The notes: a model not told the origin generated them from the sequence alone. A stretch of DNA of 64,000 bases from Ceriagrion tenellum (GCA_963169105.1 OY720641.1:77513496-77577495), one strand, 5' to 3'; shown: positions 12,701 through 27,700, counted from the stretch's first letter. Program-made: numbers and translations.

Positions 12701-15700
12701 GTTGTTCTTTCGTGTGGTCACACAAAATTTTACTCTCTCTCCCTCTTGTCAAACTTAGTGCTGGAGTGTTTAAAGAGCCATTTTATTTCTGTTGGCTCTC
12801 GGCCAGTTAGTCCGCATCATTACCCAATGGAAGGAAGCACATTAATCCTCCAACTATGGCACCTATTTCTTAGTTACCCCAATATCTCACTCATTTTTCC
12901 CGGCATTTATTATTACGGTGACAAATTAGCTCATCTTGTTATGGCCCACTTTTATAACGTTCACAATATTAACAATGAACCTATGTTCTCTCTAGTTTTA
13001 GTATCAAATCTTAGATCTCAAAAATATGTTCCAAATTACTACAGCGCCCTACAAATCTCTCTCAACTCTCCGCAGTTTAAATTGCTACTGAGGTTAAATT
13101 AGTTAAATATTCTTATTTCTAATGCGAAACATAAAAGTCATCAGTTTGTTTATCCAGACAATCAGCATTCTACATTCAACGCACTTGCAATAATGTACGT
13201 TCCTGCTATTAAGCGCCGATAGTTACTCATCATCGAACCATCAACCATCATCGAACTGACCGGATCAGCTCGGTATGGTAAACGCAGCGAGCTAGAGAGA
13301 TCGATCTGAGAAGTGGGCCGACTCAGCCCTCTTCTCATTTCAGGTCGATCTGAACCAAGTTTCGTTTGCAAACAACTGCTTGCTGTTATTCACTAACACT
13401 TAGATCTTACCCAAGGCTCCTGTCAAAAGTCCTATCTCGACGGTAAACCCCTGAAGCTGTAACGTAGGCCGCCATATTTGTTACACCAGATATGCATAAG
13501 CGCCTAAAGAGTGATGCAATATTTTTGCAATTACAATATTACCCATCGATGACTCACTTGAAGCACCTTTCTCTGTTTTTAGTCCTGACCTTTGGCATTT
13601 TTTTACACTGATGTCGCGAGGGGTGGATGGAGAGCAGTAACGGGACTCCTAGTGAGATCATCCCTCCCTTTCGCATCATCACCTTGGTACCAATTCGCCC
13701 TTTGGACCTCCGTATTTCATATATATACAGGGGATCCGAATGACGGGGGAGTGCTCTCCCTGACCTGTCCCTTGCCGGTCTGCGCCCTCTCAAGACCCGG
13801 ACCATCCGCACCTCCCACGCCGGTCTGCGCCTTCGCAAGGCCCGCGATTCCCTCCCTTATTTCCCGCGACTCCCGCCGGGCTCAGAACGTGTGTATTGTA
13901 ATGTAAGTATAATAAATATCGGCCAACAAATCAGTTACTGTTCTTCCTCTCTTAATGTCACGACGACATTAATATTTGTACTCTGCGTAATAGAAGACTA
14001 CACAAAATAGTACCATATTTTTTTAAATATTGCTTAACATTTCTCTGATTTTAATACTGACTATTAAAGACTTTTAATGAATGTCACTAAACTTGGTCAA
14101 ATGCTTTTTATATCGTAAGCTCATTAGTTCCATCCTGATTCAACCCCACCAAGTAAAAATTTCGCCACCCTGCTCCAACAAATATTATATTTTCTATTCC
14201 TATTACTTTATTCCTCAATCTTCAATAAACTCTCATCTCCGAGTCAAATCCTCTCTCTCCTACAGAACAGCCATCAAGTCCCCGCCGCACTTTCCATCAC
14301 AGTCCCAAAGTACACTTTAGGATAAAATGGATACTCTTGGATCACCCACCCTCGTTGTAATATATTCCTTTAAGTCAAATTGTCCTATCATTAAAAAATA
14401 TTTTTTTTAAGAATCGAATAGGGAACCTGTTAATATTTAATGACTATGAATTTCAGCATTTGTGGAATGATGGCGAGCGTAAATTGTAGACTTTAGAACT
14501 GTCGTTATGGAGAGGAATGGTAACAGTCGTAGACTAGACAGTGGTAGTCGAATTAGATGGAGCGAGCGCTTGCTATGGCGGTCAATGCTTGAAGCTGTAA
14601 CGTAGGCCGCCATATTTGTTACACCAGATATGCATAAGCGCATAAAGAGTGATGCAATATTTTTGCAATTACATGATATTACCCATCGATAACTCACTTG
14701 AAATAAATCATTATGCATTTACTTTTTTTAATGCTTTCTTCATTTTCATTTTTTATTAATTTAAATTAGTAATAATCCATATTCACATCGAAAAAATACT
14801 GAAATCGAATAGATTATCAAAATCAATAGTAGTTAATATAATTTGCATACTTCAAGAATTACTAACCTACAATTTTCAACTTAAGTTAGTTTGAGTGAAA
14901 TATCATTTTACCTAGAAATCAATGAATTTGGTCTCATTTTATAGAAAAATATATTACTCTTCCAAAGATACCAAAATATCAGCCCCTGACCGACGTACTT
15001 AGTTCTAAACCTGCTAAAATCTACCACTAAAACTGCTATCGGCACCGTGGGCAATTGATACAATTAAACAAAAGAAGCCTAATACATAAACTTTAGAGGC
15101 CATAGTATTTTTCCAACGACCATAGACAAAGACCCTTATACTCACCACTGTTTAAATTTCATTGTGCTTAATGGGCCTGCTGGCCTCCCTTTGTCGGACC
15201 CATCCGCTTCTTGGAGTTGGGGATACTTCTAATATTTGCATTCACATTTGAGCAGTAGGAATGTATCTGATGATTCGTTTTAATGCTGGTGATTACGATT
15301 TCCGTTTGTTTGGTAATTATCGATGCCTTAATTCGTAGAACAAGAATGGTTATCTTGTTATCAGTTCCTCAATCTTAGTTCTCATGCGTCTGAAGTGTCT
15401 GTTATGTTTGAGTTTCTAGTCGAGTTAAGGAGAGAGTAAACAAGACGTCCTGGATTGCACTGACCCGGCACAAGAATCTCGTCCATCTCGCACCGGGGGA
15501 AGAGAGCCAAAGCCGCGAGCATTGGGAAGCGACGCGAAAGCAATTTCGAGGGCGGCGAGCGCATACCAAGAAGTCTCTTTGATCTCTCTCTCTCTCAAGA
15601 TTTATGACGACTGAGACTTATAATTAGCACTTTGAGGATCGAATTAGACGAATAGTGTTTCCTTCAAGTGTTATTAGTGGTAGTGTTGCTTACGTAGAGC

Positions 15701-18700
15701 ACTTACAACCAACATGAAATGTTTTAAAGCTGAGATAAATACAAATGTCATTTGACGAATGGAAGAGGTGTTTTCCGAGTTTCTATGTCGACCTTCCTCC
15801 TATTTTTTCAAGATTCTTGTTAAAAAATATTTATAACATTCCCTGTATGTTGCAAATTATTTTACTGCAATCATAAAGTTTTGTGTTGAAAAAGAGACAG
15901 TAGAAGATTTTGTTCAGTTCTAAAAATAATACATTCGATTGATATTGGTTATTGTACCGATAACTATGAGCTTTGAGTAGCATTCAATCTAACTTTGGCT
16001 AATATATTTTGTAATTCAGCCATTATTTACAGATTTTTTCAGAGGAATTTTTTTTCCGAATGTCCTCAGTAGGTGAATATCATTTTATTATAAAATATTT
16101 AGGTAGGTTGAGAACCAGGAACATCTGATTATTGATAAATTGTTATCAATGGATAAAATTATTTATACCTTAGTATAATGAATTTCAAAATTATTCCAAA
16201 AATTTCATCACGTATTACCCTTTGAGAGGAATGTGACTTGGTACCATTGAACCCTGTCGCAATATTTTCAAATAATAATTCGGGCTGGTAATTACTGGAG
16301 AGTATTAAATGACAAAATCTGCTCGGCCATCTAAATTTTAATTTAGTTTTACACAAATAGAATAGAAAGCACATATCTAACTACTCAATAATATTACTAA
16401 CTTCTCCCGCGTATAAATGGAACCATATTCTATACCTTAGGATTAGGAGTTTATAGCTCCATAAGCTAAACTTGCCACTCACTTTCGTCAGTATCTCTTG
16501 TTGGTATTCCATCATTAAATAAGAAAGAGGACACCTTTTAATAAAACCACTCATTTTTATTACTAAACGACCCGGGTTTCGATGTGCATTCACATCATCT
16601 TCAGGTGAGAATTATTAAAGGAAGAGCCTTAAAGAATTATTTCTATGGAATAAATATTGTTGAAAGCCCCACTGAAATATAAACTTCAGCGAGTGCTGAT
16701 TTACTCATGGTTCCGGAGATTTATTGGCAAGAAGATGATATGAATGGAAATTGAAACCCGGGTCGTTTTGTAAAAAAAATAGAGGTTTTAGTAAACGTTG
16801 TCCTCTTCCTTACCAAAACTTGTAAAATGGGAGAGCACAGTGAAATATCAGTCAATGACATCAATGAGATGTTATAACAGTCGGAATAAGAGCAAACTTT
16901 CCGTTGCTGATCGCAAGCTCCCTTGCTGACTCAGTTTACGGCACGCGATTACGAAATTATGCGGCTGTCTCTCTCGAGTTGATTTCGTCTTAAGTAAGGT
17001 GAGACAGGCTTTGGGAAACAAAATCTTATCACAAATTGGAATTCCGTTTGCTTTACGATTGCATTGTTTGAAGTGCCTCCGCCCTCATTTTGTGGGGTGA
17101 GTCTCTCTCTTGTTTTTTTCACCTCAGTGAACGTTGCCAGATTGTTTCTTCTTCGTTGTGACCTTAGATCTTTTCTACGTTAGGGCTCTAAGAGAACTAA
17201 AAGAATTTTAACGATGATTTCTGGTAATCTCATAAAACCAAAGCACTGCTTTATTAAAACTTTGCACATAGCTTAAATACCGCCGTGATTTTGTGCATTT
17301 TCAATAAAATTCTTTTTGCGGAGCCTTAAAGAATTATTTCCACGGCATAAATATTGTTGAAAGCCACCCTGAAGTTTAAAGAAACTTTAGCGAGTGCTGA
17401 TTTACTCATGGTTTCGGAGATTTAATTGCGAGTATTCAGCACTTCTCTGAATTGTATGCGATGTAGGAAACAATTCTGTGCCCTTTTCAGTCGCTAATCA
17501 ATAAAGAAATATTATTAAAAAAGCAAGACAATCTTTAATGTTACTTTATCTGATAAAATTCACATTTTCAATGTTTTTTCTGAGTGTTGTTACTGCATGC
17601 AAAAATTGATGGAAATGAATTCTCTTTGAAATGAGGCACTATTCTGATTTTTTCAGGAACAGAAAGTTGAAATGGATCGTCTTAGGTTTCTTAGGTGTGG
17701 AACACTGTGAAGTGGCTAATTACAGCACATGGGTCAAGTGTGCTTGAAAGGTTCTAGAAACTGCATTCTATTGTTATTTACCTCACCTATTGTTATCTCG
17801 GCCCGGGTAGCCTCAGAACTTTGCAGTTCACCAGTACACCATAAGCCGCGTTTACATTGACCATTTGAGCGAAATATTGAATTGAACTTTACACTTTAGT
17901 ACACCGTGTACAGCACCTCTTCAGGAACGGATCAACTTAAGCTGATCTGGGGATCCCTAGTTAAGTGGACTTAAATGATATCGATTGGGTTCCGTCGTGG
18001 CGATCGAGGCCTCGTAATCGATAAGTCTAGGAGTTTCGATAGTCATATGCATCATACTTCATTTACATCTACTTATTACCCTGCAAGCCACCACAATAAT
18101 AATATTATTAATTTGTCTTTATAATGAGCGAATTTAGGTCTGTAAGGTCCTCTTTTAAAATTAACTCATTTGACGAACGTACAAACCCATGTTATGGGCA
18201 GGTGTTACGGGTCTCCCCGCGGGGTCTAAAAACCTCCCACTTGGTCTCGCTTATAACCTGGTGGGAAGTAGTGGGAAAAGGAATAGGGAAGGGAAAGTTA
18301 GCGAGCCACAACCCCTTCGAGGCCGACATCAATGAGGCGGATTGAGGTCAAAAGGACCTCAATTGGGCCTCCGCCTCGCCGAAGTACCCGTATTAGTTTG
18401 GTTACCCAAACAACGTGAGACGAGTAGCCGTCAGTCTCGCTTTCGCGAAAACCTATCGCACATCTTTGAGAACCGGAAGAGCCCGTTGCCCAAAGATTTG
18501 AGATTAGGTGTCTCCCTGACTCCCTTTCCGGGCAGACGCCGTGCGGTCTGCCGGAGTACGTCATCAAGTCGGGGACCACCATGGAGGGTCAATTCGAACC
18601 AATTCTGGTCAAAGAGTGGGTACAGTGGTAGAATGCTCGCCTGCCATGTCATGGGCAGTGAATACTCTACTCAGACGGGACTGGAACCCACTTCCATTAT

Positions 18701-21700
18701 GAGAGATTAGACCAGGGGTGGCCAACCAAAATGAATTTCCGGGCCACTTTGGAAATGCATCATAAGTCCGCGGGCCGCATATAAAATTATATATTCCCAT
18801 ATTAGATTTAGACACCATAGACATTTTTTTGGTGTGAAAAATTGAAACATAATGAGTTATTATTATTGTGTTAAAGTAATTGTATTAAAATTTGATAAAT
18901 CTCGCGGGCAGGAAAAATGTTCAAGGCGGGCTGCGGGTTGGCCACCCCTGGATTAGACTTTACCCTGACGCTCCCGGGCCGACAATCCACAAGGATATTT
19001 TTGGCATGGGGGGCATACTTGTGCTTAAATTATTTATAAAAGGAGTTGGGTGATTGTGTGCCTGTTGTTGATCTTATTCAACTGCTTGTGCTGTTATTAA
19101 ATTATTGATTAATATTGATGAATTTCATTGGTTGTTCAATCCTATTATTGGTTGACTGCAGCCCTGCGCCTTTCCCTATATACTAGTAATGCTAGTTCCC
19201 TTACTTCCTGGTAGCTCACCCTATGAATTCTTCTCTTTATTTGGTCGATGGATTTATTCCTCAGTCTTCCTCTGGGGACTTTTCCCTCTATTTTCTTTCA
19301 ATTATGTTCTTCACAAATCCATTGTGCCTCAGGGTGTATCCAATTCAGCTAGTTTTCCGTTTGTCCATGGTGTTCTATATGGTCCTTTCCTCTTCTACTC
19401 TTCTGTACACTTCAAAATTTCTTATTTTTCCCATCCATTTCATCTTCAGCATCCTCTTCCAGCACCGGGTTTCGAAGGATTCTAGCTTTTTCTGGTCAGA
19501 TTTTCCAATTGTCCATGCTTCCGTTCCATAGAGTGCTACTCCTCACGAATGTTTTCACATTGTGCTGTTATGCGTGTTTATAAATCACCAAAATAAACTC
19601 AAACAGTCGCGCGTCGCAAAGATATTTCAGCGAACCTCTGCTGGCGCTAAGGTGTAATATCTTTATTTTTAATTAATTAATTTTTAATTGATTTTAATAA
19701 TTTATTTTAAATTGATATCTGTGATTAGACGATCTCCTGCATTTAAGTGTTGCTCTTAAGTACATTTTACTTAAGTGCACCTGCAGTGTAGACGAGGTCA
19801 TAATGGTGCTGTATTGATGTAAACTCCATGACGTGAAATGGCGCGGACAGTAGCAGGTTTGTCTTCGTAGTTTTCCTTCAATTTCATTTCTAATAATGTC
19901 ATGTCTAGTCTCTCTTCTTTAGTCTTTCCTCTTGTCTTCCATTCAGCTGAACTTCTCCGCTGATCTTCATACTCATATTTCAAAGGCCTCAAATTAATTT
20001 TATATCATCTATCCTCTGAGAACATGGTCAGAGTTATTCAAATCAGATGACTAATTAGACACCAGGCTGCAACATCACAGACTTAAAAATCGCTCCGCCT
20101 GTCCATGATAGCAGTCTTAGTTTCAAACCCCTAATCCGGATTTCCAAAATTTTTTGTGAAAATCAAGGATGCTAAGTTTTCTATGCCACATCGCGAATTG
20201 ATAAATCTAAATTTTACCCCGTAAATTAATGTTTTGTCCGCGTTGGTGATTATTTAAGAATTTTATACCTCTCGGATATTCTGTATCTCCTGCATTCCTA
20301 TTCTTCATTCCTCATATTTCCAATATGGCGAATTTAAGTATTTCACAAGTCCTCCGTGTATTTGCTGTACGCCCATCATGTCCTATCTTTATATCGACAC
20401 AATTGTCCTATCGCATCACTAATCACACCATTGCCATTCTGGAAATTTTGCTAATTTAGAAAACAATTCAGTTTGCATCTAAAAACTACCCCTGGCTTTT
20501 CACATATTTCTTTCGAATTTCATATTAAGACTTGAATTTGTAAATGTCATAAACTTTTTATAAGTACTGAAAATTACTTTCAACATTTGGAACTCTCCAT
20601 AGTTACGGGGAGTGGTTATCATTTGAAGATATTAGAGCAGTGCGAATGCTTCGAAATCGAATAGAGTCCACTCGAATCAGGTTTAATTCGATTCGGTTCG
20701 CCTGCGAATCGGAATGCTTCGAAAGCGAATGATTCGTAATAATCGAATCAGATAGATTCGTCTTCGAATCGTTACATGCATTCAAACATGGCGCTCATCC
20801 CCGAATTGCGCGCCGTCCGTTTAGAAGATGTTTTCCTCACGTGAAACGAAAATTTAAACGACCACACGTTATTCTTTGCTATTCTTTGTGCCATTATTTA
20901 GATATATAAGCTAATGTAAAGCCCTAAAATATAGTGAAAATCTACATTACTTTAACTCTGCATCAACTTTTGCATTTTATTTAGAATTCGAATGCGATCC
21001 GCAGAGCGAATTTTTTTAGGGTGATTCGCTAACTATTATTTTAAAAATTTCGCTTCGATTCGATTCGAAATTTATGTGGGAGATTCGATTCGAGTCGATT
21101 CGCAATGAAAATCCCTGATTCGCACAGCACTGGAAGATATATACTTAAATTATACGCCATGATATCTTGAAAATTGTTTTAAAGAGATTCCCGGATAAAT
21201 ATGGATGCCCGGCTTATGAAAAAAAGACGAAATATTCAGGAGGTCCAGGGGAAGGAGAGATGATTTGGCAACCCGAACGGAAAATATTTAAACGACGATC
21301 GTGCGGCTCAAATAATATTGTTCTGAGAAATGGTTTTCGTCTCTGATGTCTCTAAAGGATGATCTAGCTCGTAAATACTCTTCAAATTAACACCGCACCT
21401 GCTTGCCCATTTAGTTCCAGCCGACTGTGTCCACTTAAAGCTCTCCTTGTTGTAGCCATCAGCGGTAATAAGTTATAGTTAATCTCGGAGGCTCATAGTG
21501 TGTAATATAAATTACTAGTACCACAACGGAAAAAAATATGACGAAGTGAAAACGATATCATCGCGGACGAGACGGTTGAAACAATAGTGCTAATTGCTGC
21601 ACAAGGTTCCTCATGTCCATCCGACGCGTAATTAATGGTGCACGCTGCACGTGACTCAACTTTTATCACTCCCGTGATAAGTTTATTATACTTTCCCGAA

Positions 21701-24700
21701 AAATAGTGAAGCGTGTTTTGAGCGAAGCGTATGATCAAATGCCACTCTAATGTTTTCAACATTACCCACGTCTTCACCAGCAGCGTAATCAATAATGATG
21801 CTTGTGTTTAATGGTGGAGAAAAATGAATATTTCCGCGTAATTTATTCATAGACATCAGATCCCAATCATCACAATATTTCGGTATAGTGACTATGAAGA
21901 CTTTTTTATTATTGATTTACTGTTCATGATTTATTTATTGTTATTTATTCATATTTATTTGATTGAGTTATATTTATTTTATTTATTCATTGGTCAATAT
22001 TTTATTTGTTCATTTGCATAATTTTATGTTACTTTTTTATTTTAACTTTCTTATGATTTATTTATTTTTATTTTCTTATTACCTATTTATTTATTTTTAA
22101 ATTTACAGTGATGCATGAATTACACTTCTATTATTATTACTAATACGTCATGTATATTTCATGCGTTGTTTTTGTTGGTGTTACATTAGCTTAATCTGTC
22201 CGTAGGCTTGCGCAGGTTTTTCATGTGTGCGTCTTTTCCTGCAGAGGGTTGTTACATCAAGGATGTCACCTCCTTATTCCCTTGCGTATTTCCTACAAAT
22301 GTATTTATCTTTCTTCACATTTATTTCATGAATTTTTCTGACGATGGCTAGATGGATGAAGGGACTGCCTTAGTCTCAATCTCACCCCAAAAAAGGCGCA
22401 TTATTATTTTATTGTTTTCATGTAGTCATGCCGTTTAACGGTTTTGATATACGTACGTCAAACGCCATTAAATGGTTTGTTGAGAGGAAACGATTGAGGA
22501 GAGATGCAGCATACTAATCTTCGGAGTGATATATGATGACGTTGATTAGTGTTTCCTGGTCCAAACAACGCGTCTGTAATGGACTGAAATAGGGAAGCCA
22601 ATGATTAACAAATCACGCTCGACACAATTTCTTGCGTAACCTTCAATGACCGTTTACGTGATATTCATCCTTTTCTCTGACTCAAGATATGATTAGTAGA
22701 AATTGATGTCATTCATAGATATTGGTTAATAAGTTCATTGTTTCTCCAGCTATTCATTATGCTCTTAATGTAATCAGCGTACTTACTGTAATCAGCATCA
22801 ATACGATGCAAGTTCCACGGTAAACAATTACCCGTGCCTTCATCTCTCCCATGTCATTTTCCCTCGTTACCCATAATGAACTCTTGAACGGGATAACTTT
22901 TAGTTAGTTGTAACAAAAAGAAAAAAAATTATTTTTTCTATTGTCTAGATTTTATTTGTGTTACAATGGAAAAATTCCTTGAATGAGAGCCTTAGACGAC
23001 GTCTTTGAGTTAGTCTGTCAAAACCTATCTCGCAATCATTTCTTACTTACACGCCATATTAATGGTAAAATACTGTGGTAGGAAAAAAATAATTGGACGA
23101 GTAGTTGAGATAGGCCTTTATTATTTTTTCTCTCCTAAAGTACACAAATATAGCCTCACACGTTGTCGTGTGCTGCTGAAGGAAAACCGTAGAACGTAAA
23201 TGAAGATTTTGTAATTCTCATTTTTCTGGAAGCACATATTACACTATTACAGCATATATCGCGTCCACTATGATTGAAAGCACCAGCGATTCACCTCAGG
23301 ATAAGGAAAAGAATTTGGAGTTGATATAAGGATTTTGGGACATATTTCACACAATTTGAGAATTACGGATTTATTTCTTCTGAATATCTCAATTGAAGGT
23401 GCTCTCTAGTGCACTTGGTACGTGAAATAAGCTGTCCACCGAATTTTTCCCTCTTTTACCGAAAATCACGATTTCAGTTGTTAACTTCTGACTTTATGCA
23501 TCCTCATTAGTGATCGGTAGTTTTCAACATTCATTCAGAGGCTACCTTTTAAAGAAAATATTAATTAAAATAACTAAATTAACCTTCATTTACAAGAGGT
23601 AAAAATTGTACGCTGGCATTTAAAAATTATCCACGGACATTAATGACTGTGATTTAGTTCGCACCGATGAATAATTTCCCTTGTTTCCTTCGGGAACTAT
23701 TTTCCAACTATTTAAGTTGTTTTAAACTCTTCGTACCTTTCATCCGTTTGTTACCTCATTGTAAATATCAAAATGATTCCTCTCAATATTCTTATGCCTA
23801 TTCTACATATCCCACATTTGCTCAAAATTCTTTGCATATATCCTGTGGTAGAATAATTGAGGAGTATTTGCTCTGGTAGTGTACCGTGGAGACTTTACTA
23901 CGAGTACACTCTTCGTCCTGCCTTCTGCCTGTGCACTAGTAACTGGACTGTGGCTGTACTATAGCTGCATTCTCTTTGACCGCGCTTTAAAAACTATACT
24001 GATATTTTTTCAATATAAGTTCAGTCTTGAGAGCACTTCCAGTCCAATTACTGAGCACAGCTGGAGCACATATCCACCCCAGTTGCAGCTCAATTTTTTC
24101 CCTGAGTCAGGGTTATATCAAATGGTCAGTCGATATAAAGTCAGTAATATATATTATGACGGAACACGTTCGTCATATACGTGGTAGGAAGAGGGGAACA
24201 CCAGCCGTCCCGAGTGAGGGAATGATCGAGTAAATTGGTCTATTTGAATCCATCAGAATATATTTCACAATACATGATGACGTACCAAATTAACAAAAAA
24301 ATACCCTGATGAGGATGAATATACGATAATGAAACCTCCAACACTTGAGGATTCAGATGAAGATGGACATCGTGAAATACATACATAAAACAGAAAAAAG
24401 GTGAATGCAATGAGACTTTTCCCCCTTCCAAAAATGATACATGTTACAAAGAAAATTACTTTGGGCTAACTTTCACATTGCCCTTAAATTAAGTTTCTTG
24501 ATCACTAGAATAGGTCACTGTCTGATACTTTTTAACACTTTATCGAAAGTTTGGTGAGGGCAAGATGCACGGGGGCAAAGGGAAAAGAGATTCTGATTTC
24601 GTGACTGGGGAAGTGAGAGTGTATCTGGATAACCAGAACGGTGGACGGGTCGCAAACAGCGACGTTCTCACTGATTGCTGTTGATGCAGGAATGGTTGAA

Positions 24701-27700
24701 GCTGACAATGGAGTCGCTGCTTGGCTCCCCATAATCGCGGCACCGGGAAACAATCTTCTCCCGCACCGGGGAAGAACACGGCCGTCATTCGTCCGCTTCA
24801 CTCTCTGCTTCTCCAGAATTTTCCTTGCTTGTCCCGTCCTCCACCAGCATAAATCTGGTGTGCTCAGGACGGTGATGGCTATTATGCTCATCGTAGGACT
24901 TCCCCTAATGTTTCTCCTCGCGAAGCACACACTCCGGGCGTTTTTATATCCCTCGGGAGGGGTAGTCACTCGTCGAAAGATGGGGTTTTCGGTGAGAGGG
25001 GATTACTTTTCACATACCGGGGATAAAGTGGGTCCCTAGGTAGCACTAGTTAACTCGAGGACGCCACACCGGCCACCATTCACCCTGACACACTCACACG
25101 ATAGCATCACACAACCAGGCAAATGCACTGTATTTCAAAACAGCTTGAACCAACACTCGATCAACCCTTGTTCGAGCCGTCACAATGTAGACAGGGAAGT
25201 TATCAGTGTTTGGAATCCAACTCAGATAAGTATGTAATTCCTGATTTCCTCAAAAACCAAGGAAATTTGGGCTTCTTGCAGAGAATCGATTTGCGTGAAC
25301 AGAAAGTGGGACATTTATTCGAGGGACACTAGTTAGTGGTTGCTAGAGTATTGGCCTCCAGTCTGAAGCTCCTGAGTTTGAATTTCGGCTACGGCGGATA
25401 TTTTTCTGTCAAATCCCAATCCCTGATTGAGTGAGCTCTTTAAGGTACTTTGAGCGAGATAGTTCCCTTGTCATAATGGAGACCATATTCAAATTTTGCG
25501 TTTTAATTTTAGCAGCCCTAAGAAGCATGGGTTAAAATCGCATTATTGATATTGCAATACTATACTTTTATGCGACTGAAATTCTAATTTATTAAATATA
25601 AATATCTACATCAGTCTTTAACTTGACTCTTTTGTCAACACGGTACGTTTCAGACTCCATCACAACGGAAGGATTCTGAAAAAAAAACTGCGGTGACAGT
25701 AGAATTTATTTTTCAAAATGGCCGAGGAAACATACAAACTACTCACTGTTACTTTTTTGGATATCTTGGTGATAGAAATTATTCATTTTTCAAATAATGT
25801 CTCTTTGAAGTGCATACACATACCGTTTCCCTTGTAAAGGGGCTGGTATTTTTCGTCAAAAATCTTGGAAAGTAGTTCGGTAAGGGGCTAATATTTAAGT
25901 ATCTTTGGAAGAGTAAGATATTTTTCTGTATAATAAGACCAAATTCATCGATTTCTTGGCGAGATGATATTTCGCTCAAACTACCTTAATGTAAGTACTC
26001 GGTCCGTCTGACCTGTGTTCCCCTTAGAGCATTTCGTTTAGAAAATGGCAAGTCGAGTATCTCTCAACTTTTCTTTCCTTCCCCAAAGTATCCTTTTCTA
26101 ACTTGCCCACCTACCTTCAATGGCGCAAAGGACCTCAGATGTTAGTAGCCTTCTCCAAATAGCCTATTCACAGACCTATGAGGTGGACTTGAGTTGGGAG
26201 CTTCTGGTTAGCTTCTCTATGAAGGCTCTAAAATTACGCAGTAAAGTGGAGGTACTAGAAAAATTATAGTCCGATTAGTTGCAGGTCTCTGCGTTTACTT
26301 CTGAGGACAGTCCAACCATTTAAATCCTAATCAATTCCTTTTTCCAATACTCTTTCTTTTGATGGACAATGGAGTCCCAACATCTTACGCGACACGCCCC
26401 CTTGACGGCTTGCTGGGAAGTTTGTAGATGTAATAAGGATGAATGTGATTACCGTGATTACACTCACTCTTTGTAGCTAAATCAGATTAATAGAAGTTCA
26501 TGAAATGTTGCAGGTATACAGTTACGCTCTCTTACAGTAGCTACATCAAACTGATAGAACTAGTTCGCTAAATTCCTTAAACTTTGCCTAGTGGGTAGAC
26601 GCCAGTATCTGTAAAGTAACAGCTTATACTAAGCTCATTGTTTCGAGGTAATCGTAAACTGATGTTCAATGTTAGAAATCAGAGAGATGATCAAATAGAT
26701 AGCTTAATACATTGTGTTTATGTTTGTGTGTTTCAGCATATTACACTGTTTATATGTGCATTCGGTATCATAGTATTACTTTAGAGATGAAACTGCGAGG
26801 AAAATTATAGTGGCGTAAGGGTGTGATACGAATGCTTTGAATTCATTTTTATAAAGTTTATAATAAATATTTCTTCAATTAACGAAGTTTTCCGTAAACG
26901 TGATGAAAAGTGTCGCGGTCCTCATTGTGGGTTTGTTTAACCCTGTGAAATTTTAAACAAGCCATTATAATAAAAATATCATAGTTATATGATTTTGTTT
27001 TTAATGCTATACTGCTACGATGAACGGCAATTTTCAATAGCGGAAATTCAGTATTCCCCAGGTGCTATCTATTGAGCTATCTTGCCTCTTAATCGGAACG
27101 GAAATGTACGAACGCATAAACTATGACCTCTAATCGGCAAAGTGATCAAGCTCCGTGACTTTGACCGATGAATCCATCGATCTTTAAATGTCATGCGAAA
27201 AAGGTGATTTTGCTTTCAGAAATATGCAATTTTGGATTGCTAGCAGAGCATTTCCATTGTCAGTGTTTCCCATTCGGAGTTAAATCATCATTTACGCGTG
27301 GCATTTTGAAGACAAGAACCAGAAACCCAGGGAAAGTGTTCTTGTCCAACCTCTCAAAGCAATTTTATTTTCGGGCTTTCGTAATGGGCGGTAATTTCGA
27401 TCCTATTAGTGAAATTTGAAGCGCGAGAACCGGAGAACTAAGAAAAGTATTCTTGTCCAGAGGAATTAATCGGTATTTTGAATATGTGGGCTCGTATACC
27501 GGTCGAGCAGGATGCTTTTTATTGCTTGGTCAGCATCCTTATACTTGATTTTTATGAATTTAGTATTTCGGAAGTGAGCCACAATGATGCCCCAATATTC
27601 TTCTTCGTCCATTGAATGAAAATGACATCTGTCTTGTAAAACTGAAATTTATATTGTTGATTGATCTTTTTTTAAAGAAATAATTGAATTTGAAAAATGG

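Noticed and set aside
18298..18824. Overlapping minus-strand open frames around 18.3-18.8 kb
   Set aside because: They overlap frames on the other strand and run across the MITE border at 18713, so they cannot be one gene.
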